NCBI GenBank assembly: GCA_009733575.1
Contig: ML769752.1
Location: 1 to 62,560 of the forward strand
Reading direction: 5' to 3'
Length of the DNA stretch: 62,560 nt
Source of the DNA: Gymnopus androsaceus JB14
Taxonomy: Eukaryota > Basidiomycota > Agaricomycetes > Agaricales > Omphalotaceae
A program made the position numbers and the translations under genes. Of the stretch, positions 47,580 through 57,034 are shown piece by piece. Numbering within the stretch: position 1 is the first letter of the stretch; every line of letters starts with the position of its first letter. The notes beneath the pieces are model-generated. The model did no database searches and was not told the DNA's origin. It saw only the letters and a list, made by a program, of their open reading frames with translations.

Positions 47580-49400
47580 TCAAAAGCAACACCCACCTCG
47601 ATTCCACAAGCAGGTCTGCATTCCAACCACACACTCCAGTCTAACCACTTTATGAGATTCGAGATACGTTCCGTTCCACGACTCCAGTAGCGAGTCTATC
47701 TCCATCTCCGCAGATGAAGGTTTATACAGATCAGGATCTAGCCCAGCCATCACACCGTCGACCCACATCCCGGTCACAACCCGACATATTTCACGAGTCG
47801 TCTCAAGTACACCGCCTAAAATGAGGTTTTCCGAAGCGGTGAGCTCGAAGGAGGAAAGGAGTTGTGGTGATATACTTTGTGTACGTCGTCGAACAAAGTT
47901 TATACATCGGAGACGCCCATTCCGTGGAAGCGACTCGATCCTTGGATGGTTTGATGCTAGAGAGCATATACGGTCTCAGCATCGCAACCAGTTGGATCTG
48001 GACATTCTTCGCCAGCTCTTCGTTCTCCGAAGCCGAATTTCCTGGGTTTGTGGAGTTCAAGATGTACTGGACCATTTCCAATCGGTTAGCGAATCGTTTG
48101 ACTACGAGACGGATTAGGGTCTGCCAGTCAATACCGCTGCCAGGTTCGGAGGCTGTCGTCACCGCTTCGGATTCTTCGTATAGCACTCTGAATGTCTTCT
48201 TGCGAAATACCCAATAGACGATGTTTGAGTCGGTCTTTGCCAAGTCGCTGCGGGACCAGACTTGGTACAAGTTCAGTATCGTAGAAGGAGACTAGGCGAG
48301 TAAGGTCGAGTTGGATACGAGTATCGCCTGGATAGAATCTGTGCCAGGATCCAGAGTGCATAACTTCGAATGCGACGGAGTGAAGATATGTACCGGGAAC
48401 GAAAGAGGTATCGTCGTAAAGGGTGGGTTCCCGTCGAGTATGATTCTTCTTCTTCCAAGTGATGCCCAGGAGAACGCCACCTGTCTGGCTCGTCCATCCG
48501 GTGCAACTCGTAGATTGATAGCTTGCACTTGAACACCTTTAGTAAAATCGCAAAGAATGATTTCAGCTAAAGAAATTGTTTATTGAATAATGTCGCATGC
48601 GATAATGGTGACCTACAAATCTGCTTGCATTCTAAAAACAGTATTTAGAATTGGGACGCGAATCACAACTAAACATACCTAACAAATCCATCCACATCGA
48701 AACCCTTTCCCCAGTCACACATACTAGAAACCCTCTCCCACTCTGAAGAGTACTTGTCCGGTAGTATTTCACCAAACGCAAGGACGTCCTGCGAGTCCAT
48801 CGAGCTATAGTTATACCCCAAGGCAATCATCAATACGCGAAAAGAAAGAGAAAGAAAAGACACAAACCCGTCTGGCATCTTCGCAGCTCCGCTTCCATCA
48901 AAGTAGATAACGTTGAGAGGACGTATAGCAGTGACAGTGAGTTGCCAGCATCCACCAGTGGTTGTTTGTTCGTGGCAGAAGAAGTATGAATGCTCGGGGT
49001 CTGTGGCCGTCCATTCAGGACCTGTAGGCGTATTTGCATCTGATCGTCCATGGTATAATACCGTACCAGTAGGCACGATTCCTGGGATTATAGTGTGGCC
49101 TAATAGTATGAGGTCAGAGAAATCCTTTACGCTGCAAAGAGACACACCATTGCGATACCGTGTATTCGGCCAGTGTTGCATGAACGAATTTACAGTTTCG
49201 AACACCAGATGCCCAGTAGCATTCTCGTTTGGAAGAACATTAATATCCCAGCTTTCACCGTTCTCGCTGCTTTTCAAGCTAAAATTTGATCCCGCAGCTA
49301 TCGACGCTTCCTGCAATGCCACAAAGGGAATCTGAGAAGCTTTGAGCTGAGAAAATGACAGGAAAAGCCCTAGAAGGCTCTGAAGACCAGGGAAAAGCAT
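47580..49400 (-). CDS. Conserved secreted/extracellular protein of unknown function
   Basis: ATG at 49400 with signal peptide (LQSLLGLFLSFSQLKASQ). Coding blocks in order: HLVFETVNSFMQHWPNTRYRNG, then PTGTVLYHGRSDANTPTGPE, WTATDPEHSYFFC, TTTGGCWQLTVTAIRPLNVI and YFDGSGAAKMPDG. After an intron, MDSQDVLAFGEILPDKY and CDWGKGFDVDGFVR follow. Further exons give VQAINLRVAPDGRARQVAFSW, SFYDTELVPSLVPQR, LIRLVVKRFANRLEMVQYIL and GMWVDGVMAGLDPDLY. The pattern LYHGR...PEWTATDPEHS is shared by a conserved basidiomycete family that I know only as hypothetical; the YHG element is faintly reminiscent of ADP-ribosyltransferase folds. No catalytic role is claimed. About seven introns; frames are consistent across them. 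Confidence 0.6.
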
Positions 49401-49443
49401 GCAAGGTGGGCGAAAATGAGGAGATGGTCAAGAACAAAGCGTC

Positions 49444-49856
49444 TTATCTCGAAGCATCAAAATAGACACAGCAACTGTCAGGGTCCTCCGCAGCGCACGT
49501 TTGATCTTCGGGAAGCATTGAAGATCCATGAAAGCTTGCAACGACATCATAAAGCTCGGGTGGAAGCAGCTCGAAAAGCCAGGACAGATTGAAAATGAAT
49601 TCATCAACTCGGTATCTGTGAGAGTCAGAAGTTGGCGTAGGCCAATGCGCGGAATAGATGACCCAAGTTGTATCCAATTCCTTCACTGTGTATCACTAAT
49701 GAGCTCAGCAGGTGCGCAGGGAGACCTAGCGAATGTATCCAGCAATTCCTTGCTAAAAGAATCTAGTACATACCTATGTGTGTAGCATTCGTTATGTACA
49801 TCTCTGCGATCGAGGTCTGCATTCGAAGGAAGAATATTTCGCTGGGTTCCAGCCAT
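49444..49856 (-). CDS. Small hypothetical protein, divergent from GET4
   Basis: ATG 49856-49854 (MAGTQRNILPSNADLDRRDV, then HNECYTH) and a second block 49444-49686 reading VIYSAHWPTPTSDSHRYRVD, FIFNLSWLFELLPPELYDVV and CAAEDPDSCCVYFDASR. One intron or two must lie between about 49690 and 49770; the exact sites are not fixed. It has an acidic C-terminal part with CC and no signal peptide. Family not recognised. Its start is 91 bp from the GET4 start on the other strand, so the promoter is shared. Confidence 0.45.
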
Positions 49857-49947
49857 ATTGGCTGTTCAATACGGTTGAGTAGTCAGTCCGACCAAGGTAG
49901 AGGCACAAATTAGACGCCCATCTTTGCCTCTCACCGTCGTCATCATC

Positions 49948-51221
49948 ATGTCCTCATCTCGAGCATTAAACGCGATTCTCCCTCAGATCGAAAAATCACC
50001 ATACGAAGCGCACCAGAAAGCTCGTACATTTGCTGCTCGATACGTTAAATCCTCTCAATACGACGTTGCAATCGATGTTCTCTTTCCAGAGCTCACGCGA
50101 ATTGCTCAAGACTGGTCAGCCAGGAAGCGGGATCGATCTTGCTGGATTTTTGTTGGAAGTTTATGAGATCAAAGGGGAAGCTGTTACGGACGAGAGTAGG
50201 GGTAAGCCAGACTGCTTGTTCTTGAGAAATAACTGAATGGTTAATGAATGAAATTCAGGAAGATTGACGCAACTTATCGCTTTAGACGGGTTCTGAAGGA
50301 GCATGGCGCAAAACATTGATAGATAAATCTATAGCGTATGGTTCTTTCTTCATTCCAAGTCCACCGATAGCTCATTCATCATAAAGGATGGTCGGCGAAA
50401 CATGGTCCATGTCCTGCTGGTGATCAAGCATTACACCATTATGTCGGAGAGCTACTTTACAAAGGTAATCTTCGTGATTACACGTTCCACCTATTGTCTG
50501 ATTCCTTTCTCGACAGAGGGATCGTTCGAAGCCGCAGAACCCCATTTCCTGGCGTCTGGATCGAGAGACAGCGCTAGATTACTGGCCGAGATGTTCATAC
50601 AGTGGGCAACACCTACCAGTACCTTTGGACCGTTCGCATTACGTGGAACAATACCGTACGTCTCAAGACCTCTCTCTTTAAATACCTCACTGCTCACTGA
50701 TCGTACAGATATCTCCAGAAATGGTAACATTCTCAGCTGCACGAACATTTATCAAACACTTTGTCTCTGCTCCCGCTATTCCGCGCTCTACATCCAGCTC
50801 CAGCTCTACCATCCCCTATCGGTACTTCCAGTGACGAAATCGTCATAGCGCAAGATCCCATCATCAACTTTGCCCAACTCGCAGTTGCGACATGTCAGCG
50901 TGCCCAAGGAGATCGCAACAAAGTCATGCGAGAAAGTTGGGTCGCCTTTGCGGTACGTATCAGAGTAGAGGAGGACCTCTCACTCAGCCGGAGGTTCGGA
51001 GGGTCAGTTGTTTGATTTGTTGTCCCCTCGCATTGCTTGCTGACTGTGATTGTAGGCTTTACAAGACATCGCTACGTTGTACTTTGCGAATTCCTCCACC
51101 GAGAAGTCAGGCAGGAAATCCAATGGCAGATATGATGTCGTCTCTGTTCGGTGGTCCGACTTCTGGACAACCAACTAGGCGTGTTTTAGCTCCTGCTACC
51201 GGAGCGATTGGGTTGGATTGA
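49948..51221 (+). pseudogene. GET4: GET4 homologue with several single-base frameshifts
   Basis: GET4 forms the cytosolic complex that hands tail-anchored proteins to the GET targeting pathway. ATG at 49948 (MSSSRALNAILPQIEKSPYE), then KARTFAARYVKSSQYDVAID, SRELLKTGQPGSGIDLAGFL, LTQLIALDGF, WSAKHGPCPAGDQALHHYVG, SFEAAEPHFLASGSRDSARL, SAARTFIKHFVSA, INFAQLAVATCQRAQGDRNK, RLCGTYQSRGG and the C-terminal IPPPRSQAGNPMADMMSSLF to a stop at 51219-51221. Nearly the whole protein is recoverable, but only by switching frame by one base near 50084-50088, 50718-50722, 50731-50736, 50938-50948 and 51081-51092, where no intron fits. Either a recent pseudogene or clustered assembly errors; long neighbouring frames are intact. 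Confidence 0.75.
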
Positions 51222-52260
51222 AAGCATGATTGGGTACGACAGTATACTGAACTAATGTACATACTTGCTATTGCTCTTGTCATCTCGTTCTGAACAAGGT
51301 GAATCTTCTGTTTCCGACCACTTTGCTGGGCATTCGAAGAGTTTAAATCTTTCATTTTAGTGGTACGATGCAAAACACGGGTTTGCGTCATAGATGCCCA
51401 AGCCTGTTGTGGTAAATTCCCCAGCTCAGACTGGGAAGCCGAATATGAGCTTGAAATATCAGGTGGCAATAGATTTCCCAAGTTATCGTGTATGAGAGCG
51501 CGCATGAACTGTGATGATGATTCGAAAGTCGGGAGTGTTGTAGATGACGCTTTGACCGGCGCATCAATTATGCCGGCAATCCTGTATTTACAATTCCGAG
51601 CATTTACTTACTCAGCTCTCAGTACTTACAGGACATTATAAATACTTATAGGTACTTACTGCAGAGTATACCAAGGCCTGCTATAAAGGCTCAAGTAGCC
51701 CCCCAGCCCATATCTGATCCAAGCTCACAGCTCCGAGTCACCAGCTGCGCCCCATGTGTATGCATACGACAGGAGACCAGTGATGTAGTATTAGAGAATC
51801 GAAGTGATTTCTGCAGTGATGGGTTGTATGCTTGGTACGGTGTGCATTCCCAAGTTTGAGAGTGTCCGAAAGAAGGTACCGTAGTTGCCAGGTTTGCGTC
51901 GGTTATTACTGTAACGAAGCTGTACATCGACAGACTCTGATTGCATTGTGATTGCTTGGTGAGGGTCAGTTTCGGCGGCACTGTTCTACAGTAGTGGTGA
52001 CTACTATCACTGTACCAGCTGAGCGCAAAAATTCAGGTACGATTCTGACTGGGTTCAAAGTTCCTGAGTCCTCGTGATCTTGCATCCTGTACCAGCCATG
52101 TACGTTCCCATAGATTTACTTCATGTCAAACGATTCGTTCGACATGCATCATCATTTACACTTGCCGTCTCACGGTCGAATTGGTATATGTATAAGCACT
52201 GACCTCGCTAGGGCCTACGTTGACTCTGTGTGCCTTCGCAGGATCGTCAGAGACTACACT
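51222..52260. other. No gene recognised
   Basis: Spacer with AT-rich parts; TACTTA/TACTTAC-type repeats near 51605-51660. Promoter of the DUF4430-like gene at the right end. Confidence 0.45.
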
Positions 52261-53017
52261 ATGCTGATGTTCTTTGTTTTCGCGCTTGCCACTCTCGTCT
52301 CCCTTTCGCCCAGCACTACAGCCGTTTTCTTGGACAAACGAGAAAACATTGCCCAGAATATCAGTCTTCGTATTGAAGGATCACAAACGACAATTTTTGA
52401 GGACCTCATTTTGACAAGGGGTCATATCGTTACGACTCCCTCTGGGGGATCCCATCAGTGCAACGGTCTGAATAATCACAGTAACCCATTCCCTGGACCG
52501 ACTGCCACGAGTGCGCTTGATGACGCCTCCAAAAAGAAGGGTTTTCCAGTTGACGGGTAAGTAAGGATCATTTCTAGTCAATTACTTATACTCATGAAGC
52601 CTTTGAAGGACTTTCTCTGAAGACTTTGATGATTTCCTCATCACAAGCATCGGGCCCGATGCTCAGACGGATACTGAATTCTGGGGATTGCTTGTCAACT
52701 TCCAGTTCGCACAGGTTGGTGGGTGCCAACTGGAAGTCAAGCCAGGACAGAAAGTCCTTTGGGCCTTCAATGCGTTCAATGTCACAGCATTCCTGGACCT
52801 TTCCGGCCCTACCATTGTACAACGGGGCCAAAGAGCAGCATTTCGAGTAATTGACGGCGAAAGCAGAAACCCTATTGCGCGCGCGATTGTTGGTGGACAG
52901 CTGACGGATATAAATGGACATGTCCAGCTTGTTTTCAATGCAGCGGGAGAGATTTCATTGAAGGCTTCCAAAGAGGGCACTATTCGGTCGAATGCGTTAA
53001 ACGTTTTAGTTGTATAG
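52261..53017 (+). CDS. Secreted DUF4430-like protein
   Basis: ATG at 52261 (MLMFFVFALATLVSLSPSTT, signal peptide). Exons 52261-52556 and 52609-53017 give 234 aa with an in-phase 52 bp intron. The central part (SLRIEGSQTTIFEDLILTRG; CNGLNNHSNPFPGPTATSAL) and FDDFLITSIG, FWGLLVNFQFAQVGGCQLEV, KPGQKVLWAFNAFN match the DUF4430 (transcobalamin C-terminal-like) domain. A beta-sandwich tail follows (VIDGESRNPIARAIVGGQLT, NGHVQLVFNAAGEISLKA). Two Cys, NGLNN and GGCQ, could pair. Probably extracellular; ligand unknown. The last base of its TAG stop is the first base of the Copia target duplication, so the native 3' UTR has been displaced by about 4 kb. Confidence 0.8.
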
Positions 53018-53021
53018 TTTT
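53017..53021. repeat. Copia target site duplication, left (GTTTT)
   Basis: Matches 57030-57034; overlaps the last base of the upstream gene's stop codon. Confidence 0.9.
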
Positions 53022-53235
53022 TGTCAATGGTTGTGTAGTTCAATGAAGATATATTTGGTATAGCTGGTTCGGAGCAACGAATGTTCAACGGAATATACAA
53101 AGCTTTAAGTTAAAAGGGTATCTTACCTGGTTCGGAGCAACGAATGTTAAAGGGGTCGTTGCTCCGACCCAGGTTAGTAAGTAATTCCGATCGTAGTCTA
53201 GTTCGGCATGGGCGCTTGGGCACCATCCGTTAACA
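53022..53235 (-). repeat. Copia 3' LTR
   Basis: 214 bp, TGT...ACA ends, no difference seen from the copy at 56816-57029. Contains two copies of GGTTCGGAGCAACGAATGTT about 70 bp apart. Confidence 0.95.
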
Positions 53236-53250
53236 CCCCCCCTTGTCCTG
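53236..53250 (-). other. Polypurine tract of the Copia element
   Basis: On the minus strand AGGACAAGGGGGG directly abuts the 3' LTR, the expected site of plus-strand DNA priming. Confidence 0.7.
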
Positions 53251-54136
53251 CGTCCAGTCGAAGCATGGAGGTCCATCGGGAATGTAGAATTCGGTGAAGG
53301 GGCTTAGTGAGGAGGTCCGCGAAGTTATCTTTGTTAGAGATGTAGATCACGTCGAGTTGGCGTTTCAAGATACAATCGCGAATGAAGTGTTCGCGAATAG
53401 AAATATGTTTCATTTTACTATGTGCGAGTGGGTCGTGTGTGCAGGCAATTGCGCCTTGATTGTCGCAAAAAAGTGATGTGGGGGACTGCTGGGGAAAGCC
53501 TAACTCCGCAAAGAGATTTCTGAACCATAGTATTTCGCGAGCGCAGTGAGTGGACGCGAGGTACTCTGCCTCGCAAGATGACAAAGCCACTACGCCCTGT
53601 TGCTTTGAACTCCACGAGAGAGGGGAGTTACCCATCATAATGAAGAATCCAGATATGGATTTTCGAGAGTCTTCCATTCCCCAGTCTGAGTCGGATAGTG
53701 CTCGAATAGTTGGATAGGTAGTATTCGCCGATCCCAAGTTGAGGCGATAGCGAGGTGATCCCTTTAGATATCGTAGTAGGTGTTTGGCGGCGGCGATGTG
53801 CGATGGGCCAAAACTGACCATGAATCCAGCAAGTTCCTGTACGGTGTAGCTGATATCGGGTCTGGAGCAGTTGGAGAGGCACATGCACTTCCCAACAACT
53901 GCGCCGTATGGAAAACTGTCGACCAATTTCTGTTCTTCAGGCGACAGCGGTGTCGTTTGTGGAGAGAGACATTTGCCTGGGTCCATCGGTGTGTGGACTG
54001 GGTTGCAGTTTTCGTAACCGAATTCATGGAGGATGGATTGAGTGTATTGATATTGATCAATTGAAATAGAGCGTGCCACTCGGTCTCGCGAGATGCCACA
54101 ACCAAGGTGAAAAGTTGGTTCACCGTTATTTGTCAC
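53236..54136 (-). pseudogene. Copia Pol C-terminal part (RT end and RNase H)
   Basis: Reads FHLGCGISRDRVARSISIDQ, PVHTPMDPGKCLSP, YGAVVGKCMCLSNCSRPDIS, LRYLKGSPRYRLNLG, SDSDWGMEDSRKSISGFF, LSSCEAEYLASTHCAREILW, FCDNQGAIACTHDPLAHSKM and DNFADLLTKPL, all standard Ty1/Copia landmarks (RNase H catalytic D, E, D). The frame continues into the LTR. The upstream RT catalytic core is absent because of the deletion at 54137-54840. Confidence 0.93.
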
Positions 54137-54146
54137 CAGAGGCTAT

Positions 54147-54774
54147 AGTGGTATTAAAATAAAGCCCGACAACTTGTCGGAGGCGCGTTTTAATATTTGC
54201 GACAGCTATATACAGCCTATAGTACTGGCAAGGGAACCCTAACCATAGTATGAGTAGATAAGGCCATATCGAGGGAACGAGGGACCGTGAGAACAAATGG
54301 AAACAACTAAACCCCGTTATTTTCGGCCCTCTTTCTGATGGTGGTATCAATTTAACCTTAACCCTAAAAGTGAATTATGCCAAAAAAGGAAATTTTAGCA
54401 CTGTTTTGGTCAGGTCTCGTTAGGGTAAGCACAAAGTGCTTACCCTAACATAGAGACCTGATCAAAACAGTGCCAAACAAACAGTGCACATAGGTTAGGG
54501 TTAGGGTGGTTAGGGTTTAGGGGTTGAGGATAAAAATGGGGGTGTGGGGGCTTGCCCCCACTGTTATAATATTAGTCATCATTAGGGTTAAGATACAAGG
54601 TAGGGTTAGGGCTGGGTTGGGTGCAGGTGACCTGTACGAGCATGAGAAAAGTGTCCATTTTTTCCCACGGGCTCTCGTTCACTCCCTATAGTAATTCCAA
54701 TTTTCCGGTTACCAGTTGTCAGTGGTATTAAAATACACCTCCGAGAACTTGTTGGGGTTTATTTTAATACTGCT
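54147..54774. mobile_element. Nested non-autonomous foldback element with telomere-like repeats
   Basis: 628 bp with about 58 bp inverted termini (54147-54204 and 54717-54774). Each terminus is itself nearly palindromic, opening with AGTGGTATTAAAAT or AGCAGTATTAAAAT and closing with ATTTTAATACCACT or a close variant. Inside are scattered TTAGGG/CCCTAA-type motifs (54236, 54357, 54419, 54441, 54496-54519, 54583, 54602) and a 35 bp-arm hairpin at 54398-54473. No coding frame. It sits exactly where the Copia integrase/RT region is missing. Confidence 0.75.
54398..54473. repeat. Large hairpin inside the foldback element
   Basis: Arms begin and end with GCACTGTTTTG; inner part GTTAGGGTAAGCAC pairs with GTGCTTACCCTAAC around a 3-base loop (AAA). 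Only one mismatch and a 3-base bulge in about 35 pairs. Confidence 0.95.
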
Positions 54775-54840
54775 AATGAACCAGCTGTATGGGTAGGCCT
54801 GTTGTAGCTCGCGGAAGGCCTTTAACATCCAAGTGCCCCA

Positions 54841-56688
54841 TTAGACGGTGGTAAAACCCAACCATTTATTAGACGCGGAATCCGTACTGGGACTGAATAG
54901 TCTCATAATATCCGGAACCATGGATGCAATCACCGAGGCCTCTGATTGCGGGGATGTCAAAGCGTTCCTCGGATCAGAGTTTGGGGACATAACTGGCGTT
55001 ACGTCCATCTTGTATAAGTCTCGCACGATGGACCCTATCGCGAAACAGGTGTTGTGCTTGTTGAGGTACGTGATCTTTCCATTACCAGTTCTCATGCTAA
55101 CACCCTTTTGATCCAATCTAGAGCCGGATATTAGGTTGCAACGTGCAGAAGGGATATGTAAGACGTTGGAAAGGGAAAAATTGCGGTACGAGTTTCTGAT
55201 TTTCGATTGAAGTATGATTGCCCCTTTCCCTACAGCCACCGCTGATAGTTTCGAACCAAAACCGTGGACTTTTAGAGGTTCGTTCAGTATGGTATAGTCA
55301 TGGAAGAACTTCTGGTCGCGGAAGATATGGCGAGTTGCACCAGTGTCGTGATTGATTGTATTTTGTTGTGGTTCGTTCGCGTTTAGAGCTATGGCGTTCA
55401 CGGTGATCTTTTCTGACGAATCCACAGGTTCATCGTCTTCAATAATATAGGCAGTTAAGAACGCAAAAGCACCGTCGATCCTGTTTAAGAGGCTATTAGA
55501 CTCTTCCTCCGACACTTGGCCATAGCTGGCCAACACGGCGTCTCAACTGGGGTCACCAGTCTCATCCTCTGGTTCAGCCATTCTCGCGCTCGCTCCCACT
55601 TTCTTCAACATTTCCTTTCGCCGGTCCGCTGCCCTTGTGTCTGGGGAGAGGTGGATCCTCCTCAATCCCTTATACCAGTCCGGGTACTTTCCCGCACTTC
55701 CACCATTGTAAGCAAAACATTCCTCTATAGTGTGTCCGATGGGATAACCACAAAATTTGTTACCGCAGATCTTCTTCTTCTCATTCGCTCCTGGGTACGG
55801 TTTCGGTTTACAATCTGTCCTTTGAGATTGAGGTTGTTGTCGAGTTGACGAGGAAGGGGAGTTAACTGAGTAGACACCAGGTAAGGGGTTATCAGTTTGT
55901 TTTCCTCTCTTTCCAGCGAGGATCGCATTTACTGATATCGTCAATGCAGATATCCCCTTATGGATTTCTTCCTCGCGAAGGCGTTGTATGACTTGCCTTG
56001 AGCTATAAGGAGTCCCTGCTGCTTCAGCCTCCTTCATCTTCTCGCGAAGATGATCGCAACAGTAGCACCAGTCTTTGTCGCTAGTCATTAACGTTGCGAG
56101 ATGTTTAGCAAACTCCGGATCAGGCATGAGTAGAGGATCAGCGTCACGAAGTCAACTGTAAAGTTGAATCATGGTGGTTAACCATGAGGCTGGATCATTG
56201 GTGTCTCTACACGAATTCCCAATGATTTGTTGTTTAAGAGATATGGCGGCTAGGGAATTTGTAGGTTCGTATTCGTTCTTTAATGCGAACCATGCTGAGT
56301 GGGCAGATTTGCAATTGTCAACAACGTAGAGTTTCTGAGTGGGAACAGCTTTAACGATAACGGCGAGGGCTTTCTTGTCGCCGTCCAGCCAAGTTTTGGC
56401 TGCTGCTTTGGCCAATGCAACTGCCGCTTCATTACCACGGGTTTTGCCTTTTACCCAGGTACCATCAATGAGGACGTCGACTTCCGTGCTCATCTCGAGG
56501 GCAGGAATCACTGGCGGCTTGTAGTCCGGGCCATCGATATATTTCCAGTAGTCCGCGGCATCGAGTTCGAGCTCGGATTTCCTACGGAATTCGTTGTAAT
56601 TATTGGAACCATCCTCGTTTTCCTTTATAGGGGTAAGTGAGATTTTCTTCCAGTTCCCTTTTTCGGAATCGTCTGTGATTTTGGTCAT
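54841..56688 (-). pseudogene. Copia gag-protease with two TGA stops
   Basis: The gag ATG is at 56688. The first block (NYNEFRRKSELELDAADYWK, TWVKGKTRGNEAAVALAKAA, YVVDNCKSAHSAWFALKNEY) stops at TGA 56154-56152, where LRDADPLLMPDPEFAKHLAT resumes in the same frame. The second block includes the zinc knuckle CGNKFCGYPIGHTIEEC and stops at another TGA (55545-55543). The third block holds the aspartic protease motif HDTGATRHIF and the gag-pre-integrase start FYHRLMGHLDVKGL one base out of frame. Without the stops gag-protease would be one frame. Confidence 0.88.
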
Positions 56689-56803
56689 GGTTGGAGATGG
56701 AAGTTTCGAGAGGTTATATCTTCGTAAGGTTTGTTGGGTTTAGGATATTTGTTGAGCTCGATGTACGGTCTGTGGATATGTATACGCAGAATTTTAGAGC
56801 TCG

Positions 56804-56815
56804 GGGCCCATAACC
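56804..56815 (-). other. Primer binding site for half-tRNA-iMet
   Basis: On the minus strand the bases next to the 5' LTR read GGTTATGGGCCCC. This is complementary to the anticodon stem-loop of initiator tRNA (GGGCCCAUAACC), not its 3' end. Drosophila copia is known to use such an internal tRNA-iMet fragment. Confidence 0.7.
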
Positions 56816-57029
56816 TGTCAATGGTTGTGTAGTTCAATGAAGATATATTTGGTATAGCTGGTTCGGAGCAACGAATGTTCAACGGAATATACAAAGCTTT
56901 AAGTTAAAAGGGTATCTTACCTGGTTCGGAGCAACGAATGTTAAAGGGGTCGTTGCTCCGACCCAGGTTAGTAAGTAATTCCGATCGTAGTCTAGTTCGG
57001 CATGGGCGCTTGGGCACCATCCGTTAACA
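56816..57029 (-). repeat. Copia 5' LTR
   Basis: 214 bp, no difference seen from 53022-53235; followed by target duplication GTTTT at 57030-57034. Confidence 0.95.
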
Positions 57030-57034
57030 GTTTT

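Larger units (their letters stand above)
53022..57029 (-). mobile_element. Ty1/Copia LTR retrotransposon, young but internally deleted
   Basis: Two 214 bp LTRs (53022-53235 and 56816-57029), identical as far as read, flanked by a 5 bp target duplication GTTTT (53017-53021 and 57030-57034). On the minus strand the order is 5' LTR, primer binding site, gag, protease, start of integrase, nested foldback element, end of RT and RNase H, polypurine tract, 3' LTR. The integrase core and most of the reverse transcriptase are missing. Two in-frame TGA codons and a frameshift break gag-pol. Not autonomous. Confidence 0.95.

Noticed and set aside
50041..50086. A 46 bp intron (GTTAAA to TTCCAG) to explain the first GET4 frame break
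   Set aside because: It restores frame but removes YVKSSQYDVAIDVLF, which looks like conserved GET4 sequence.
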